NCBI GenBank assembly: GCA_041687255.1
Contig: JAWLCL010000013.1
Location: forward strand, 62,001-126,000
Direction: 5' to 3'
DNA from: Mariniphaga sp041687255
Lineage (GTDB): Bacteria; Bacteroidota; Bacteroidia; Bacteroidales; Prolixibacteraceae
DNA: 64,000 nt
The notes beneath the pieces were generated by a model. That model did no database searches, was not told the origin of the DNA, and was given only the letters and a program-made list of their open reading frames with translations. The number at the start of each line of letters is the position of its first letter. Within the stretch, counting starts at the first letter, position 1. Of the stretch, positions 60,930-64,000 are shown piece by piece. Made by a program: the position numbers and the translations under genes.

Positions 60930-62792
60930 TCACCATACTCTTAAGCGATTTGCATTTTCCCATTTCTTTTCAAAAGGACCAGGAACAGGATTTTTTGTTT
61001 TTCTCCGATTGCTGAAGTAATCCTTATCAATAACAATAGCAGTTCCGTTGCCATTTTCAAATGCAGCATCGGCAATTTTTGTTTTTCCCAGCAGTTCAGT
61101 AGTAACCTTTCGGGCTTTAATAGTGCCAAAGCTTTTATCATAAGGAAAACTTATGAAGACCTGGTTGTCCTTCTCTGAAACAGATATTCCGGGGTGTGAT
61201 TCCATGTGAAGGTAATTTTTTTCACCAGATAAAGGTTGTGCACGATTAAGGTATATGTTTCCATCGGCAAAGACAGGGAAAAAGCTGTTTTCATAAACTT
61301 TTAACCCCGACTGGCTGCCTTTCTTTTCCGGATAACTGCCGGCAAAAATGTTATTGTAAAAACGGTTATCTCCGCAACGCGTTTCTTTAAGTCCCGAAAG
61401 CTGTGTGGAGTGGGGCAGATGCCAGGGGGTAAGCCGGTCCTGCGGCCTTACTTCAATGTCTCCGGCAAACAGATTGTGAATGTATGCCCCTCCTTCGGAC
61501 CAGTCGCGAAGAGAAAGCTCCGAAAGAAACAGGTTGTTTTCAATAATAAACGGGCCATGATTCACTTCTACAAAGAGATCATCGGTGGTATTGTTATGCA
61601 ACAGATTGCCGAAAACATGCGTTCCCTGGGCCATCCAATCGAGCCACAGGCCGCGGCCACAATTGGCAAGCCGGTTATTCCTGATGAGCATGTCGATGGC
61701 AGCATGTATTTTAATGCCGCCCATTTCGGCCCCTGTAAACTGCCGCTTTACCCAGATGTTATAAATGTTATTGTTTTCGATGGTGCTGAAAATTGCCCCC
61801 AGGCTTCCGCAAATACCTGTTTGCTCACAATTGTAAATGGTGTTGTTGCGAACGGTATGGCTGCCGATGCTTTCCTTGTTCCATCCCCTGTCAATGGCTC
61901 TGTGGATGGTTTCCACGTAACCTTCAGCAGAATCTTCTGAAGTGTTGTCAAAATTGTCTCCATATTTGCCAAGGGTTATCCCGGAGCATTTTGAATCGCT
62001 TACAATATTGTTTTCAATTATCCAACCTTTGCTCCAGTTGGTGCCTATCAGACCTATCTGTTCTGCTGTAGGCGGAGCCCATTGTGTTGCTGCCTGGCTC
62101 ATGTGAAATCCACTTACTGTAATGTTATTAATTCCCGTCACCTCCGGGTAAAAGCAGCTTTTTCGTACGTTGATTTCCACGAGTTCAATGTTGGGATCAG
62201 CTCCCTGGAAATTGGCGTAGAGGAAAGTAATATTGTCGTTGCTTTCGCAATACCAGGTGAGCAGCGAGCCTTCAGCATCAAATTTATCCTTCAGCAATTT
62301 TGGGTGCAGTACATCTTCCAGAAGGGATGCTTCCCACAGCGATTTCCCATTCAGGTAAACCTCACCCGTATGATGAACCTTTCCCATAGGATTGAACCAG
62401 TCGCCATGAATCAAATCCCGGTATGGGTTGTAGTCATTAAACAGGGAGTCAGGAAGGGCAATCCTCCAAACAGTACCTGTCAGTTTTTCCCAACCGGTTA
62501 TTATTTCTGATCCTTTTATTTCTGCTTTTTCATTCTCTGCTGCCCGATATACAATCCGGTTTTCATCTGATGTTCCTCCTCTTACAGGTTTAACCCACTC
62601 CCGGTATATACCCTCATGAACAGTGATAGTGTCACCTGGTTGGGCTACATTGGCTGCTGCCTGTATGGTAAGGAAAGGTTTTTCTGCAGTTCCCGGATAT
62701 TTATCATCACCATTTTTAGCGACATGATATTCAGCCGCTGAAATACTCGTGCAAAAAAGAACAGCTATCAAATAAATAATTATCCTTTTCAT
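60930..62792 (-). CDS. Exported right-handed parallel beta-helix protein, possibly GH141-like
   Basis: This is a 620-residue protein with a signal peptide (MKRIIIYLIAVLFCTSISAA). It opens YHVAKNGDDKYPGTAEKPF then LTIQAAANVAQPGDTITVHE, the start of a pectin-lyase-like beta-helix. Repeated coils follow (WIIENNIVSDSKCSGI; IRNNRLANCGRGLWLD; IIENNLFLS). A C-terminal beta-sandwich starts near 520. The overall length and N-terminus resemble GH141 or related fucosidase/xylanase-type beta-helix enzymes, but the catalytic aspartates cannot be assigned. Its ATG overlaps the stop of the upstream sugar-porter gene (ATGA), so the two are coupled. It probably degrades the same polysaccharide as the GH29 enzyme. 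Confidence 0.72.
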   Translation of the reverse strand: MKRIIIYLIAVLFCTSISAAEYHVAKNGDDKYPGTAEKPFLTIQAAANVAQPGDTITVHEGIYREWVKPVRGGTSDENRIVYRAAENEKAEIKGSEIITGWEKLTGTVWRIALPDSLFNDYNPYRDLIHGDWFNPMGKVHHTGEVYLNGKSLWEASLLEDVLHPKLLKDKFDAEGSLLTWYCESNDNITFLYANFQGADPNIELVEINVRKSCFYPEVTGINNITVSGFHMSQAATQWAPPTAEQIGLIGTNWSKGWIIENNIVSDSKCSGITLGKYGDNFDNTSEDSAEGYVETIHRAIDRGWNKESIGSHTVRNNTIYNCEQTGICGSLGAIFSTIENNNIYNIWVKRQFTGAEMGGIKIHAAIDMLIRNNRLANCGRGLWLDWMAQGTHVFGNLLHNNTTDDLFVEVNHGPFIIENNLFLSELSLRDWSEGGAYIHNLFAGDIEVRPQDRLTPWHLPHSTQLSGLKETRCGDNRFYNNIFAGSYPEKKGSQSGLKVYENSFFPVFADGNIYLNRAQPLSGEKNYLHMESHPGISVSEKDNQVFISFPYDKSFGTIKARKVTTELLGKTKIADAAFENGNGTAIVIDKDYFSNRRKTKNPVPGPFEKKWENANRLRVW

Positions 62793-64000
62793 GGGGTTGG
62801 TTTTAAATTTAATTCTTCATCGGGAAGCTCCAGGGTTTGCTCTTTAGATTTTTTTACAAGTTGACGTTCCAACTGTTCCAATGAGATTCCTTTGGTTTCC
62901 GGCAGGTATTTTAGAATAACAATAAACCCTGTGAGGCATACAGCAGCATAAATCCAGAAGGTATTGGCAGCATTCAGTCGTTCCACGAAAATTGGAAAGG
63001 TGAGGGTAAGCAGGTAACAAGCCACCCATAACGAAAAGGTGGCTACCGACATGGCAGCTCCCCTGATTCTGTTGGGAAAAATCTCAGACAATACAACCCA
63101 CACTGTTGGCCCCAGACCGAATGCAAAAAATGCCGGAGTGATAATGATAAATGACAACAGGAGCCAGTCATCTGTTCTTCCTGTTGCAAAAAGATACCCT
63201 ATGGCAATGTAACATACAGTCATACCTGCTGCGCCTGTCAGCATGAGCTTTTTTCGGCCTGTTTTATCAATAACCTGCATGGCCAGAATGGTGAATAAAA
63301 CGTTCATTAAACCTATTAGAGTGGTTTGAAAAAGAGCGGTATCTGTACCCAGGTTGGCTTTTGCAAAAATATCGGGTGCATAAAAGAAAATTACATTGAT
63401 GCCTGACCACTGCTGGAATACAGCAAGGAAAACTCCCAGGAAAAGGATTAAAGAATATTTCTTTTTGAAAGCATCTTTAATTGATCCGTGTTTTTCATTC
63501 CCTTTAAGTGAAGCTTTTATTTCATTAAGTTCAAAGGAGGCTGATTCAGTGTCGGTGATTTTCTCCAGAACCTGCCTTGCACTGTTTTCCTTCTTTTTCC
63601 CTGCCAGCCAGCGGGGGCTTTCGGGGATAATGAACAGGGCTGCAAAAAACAGAACAGCAGGTATAGCTTCGGCGGCAAACATCCAGCGCCAGGCGTTTTC
63701 CCCTATGCTGAGCAAAAGCCAGTTGGAATAGTAGGCCAGTGATATGCCAATTACAATTGTTAGCTGGTTAATCGATACCATACGGCCCCGAAGATGTGCC
63801 GGTGAAACTTCTGCAATATAAACCGGCGCCAATACTGAGGCGGCACCTACGGCCAGGCCACCCAGTATACGGTAAAATACAAAAGAGGAAATAGAATAGG
63901 AAAACCCGCTGCCAACTGCAGAAACTCCAAAAAGTAGTGCTGTTACCATTAACACTTTTTTCCTGCCATACCTGTCTCCAAGTCTGCCGCTGAAACTTGC
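62789..64000 (-). CDS. Sugar-porter family MFS transporter, 5' end cut by window
   Basis: The frame is open to the right edge, so the start and the first helices lie outside the window; the GTG at 63955 is an internal valine. Motifs of the sugar porter family are present: GRLGDRYGRKK (just inside the edge), the RGRM loop, PESPRWL near the middle, and PETKGISLEQLE close to the C-terminus. About 404 codons are visible of a typical 450-480. It imports a monosaccharide with protons. The stop overlaps the beta-helix gene start by 4 nt. It probably brings in the sugar that the hexokinase or other kinases then use. Confidence 0.88.
   Translation of the reverse strand, partial: ASFSGRLGDRYGRKKVLMVTALLFGVSAVGSGFSYSISSFVFYRILGGLAVGAASVLAPVYIAEVSPAHLRGRMVSINQLTIVIGISLAYYSNWLLLSIGENAWRWMFAAEAIPAVLFFAALFIIPESPRWLAGKKKENSARQVLEKITDTESASFELNEIKASLKGNEKHGSIKDAFKKKYSLILFLGVFLAVFQQWSGINVIFFYAPDIFAKANLGTDTALFQTTLIGLMNVLFTILAMQVIDKTGRKKLMLTGAAGMTVCYIAIGYLFATGRTDDWLLLSFIIITPAFFAFGLGPTVWVVLSEIFPNRIRGAAMSVATFSLWVACYLLTLTFPIFVERLNAANTFWIYAAVCLTGFIVILKYLPETKGISLEQLERQLVKKSKEQTLELPDEELNLKPTP

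Overview
The window looks like chromosomal DNA of a free-living, polysaccharide-degrading member of the Bacteroidota. The evidence is Bacteroidota-type promoters (TTG, about 19 nt, TAnnTTTG), a type IX secretion C-terminal domain, the ftsX-DUF3098-uppP-truB-queA gene order, many lipoprotein signals, and glycoside hydrolases of families 10, 29, 127 and a GH133-like debranching enzyme. Placement near Marinilabiliales/Prolixibacteraceae is only an inference. Both window edges cut genes: a zinc alcohol dehydrogenase at the left and a sugar-porter permease at the right.

Layout. 1-9.3 kb: carbohydrate genes (dehydrogenase fragment, inositol-phosphatase family protein, an overlapping glycosyltransferase and glycogen-debranching pair, an orphan protein with a nuclease-like motif, a GH10 xylanase, a DUF2264 protein). 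9.3-11 kb: a dynamin-like GTPase on the minus strand. 11.8-18.3 kb: GH127 arabinofuranosidase, then two transporters with cytosolic sensor domains. 18.4-26 kb: housekeeping genes (ftsX, DUF3098, uppP, truB, queA, SIMPL protein, methyltransferases) and an HMG-CoA reductase. 26.2-32.7 kb: a TetR-TolC-HlyD-RND-PII-like efflux operon. 32.9-43.4 kb: topoisomerase IV (parE, parC), aroK, then, convergent to them, a minus-strand sigma-54 activator-lptE-TPR-secG operon, followed by kdsB, a minimal T9SS protein and deoC. 43.5-48.2 kb: serine hydrolase, aldo/keto reductase, pgi. 48.2-50.5 kb: a tandem repeat array with an embedded transposase. 50.6-56.1 kb: glycerol metabolism (gpsA, glpK, glpD, glpF). 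56.1-56.2 kb: a probable small RNA gene. 56.7-64 kb: a minus-strand sugar cluster (sugar porter, parallel beta-helix protein, UroD/MtaA-like protein, GH29 fucosidase, eukaryotic-type hexokinase).

The most unusual structure is at 48229-50526, between the convergent 3' ends of pgi and gpsA. Units of exactly 165 bp are repeated head to tail. Each contains three hairpins and a pair of inverted TATGGGTAGAA arms. A single-domain HUH/Y1 (IS200/RAYT-like) transposase gene lies inside exactly one unit, between its left arm and its central palindrome. This reads as an autonomous element surrounded by its internally deleted, non-autonomous copies, a REPIN-like system that has amplified in tandem.

Two further structures are not explained by genes. 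Two related, about 110-nt, AT-rich imperfect palindromes (11420-11528 and 45170-45276) are built on an 11-nt period, and both lie in divergent intergenic regions. A compact, promoter-hairpin-terminator small RNA locus follows glpF. Protein-level oddities include a permease carrying an EIIA-like domain that has lost its histidines, a ParC ending in a sliding-clamp-like peptide, and a zinc methyltransferase-like UroD protein beside a fucosidase. Function calls rest on motif reading; no database search was run.
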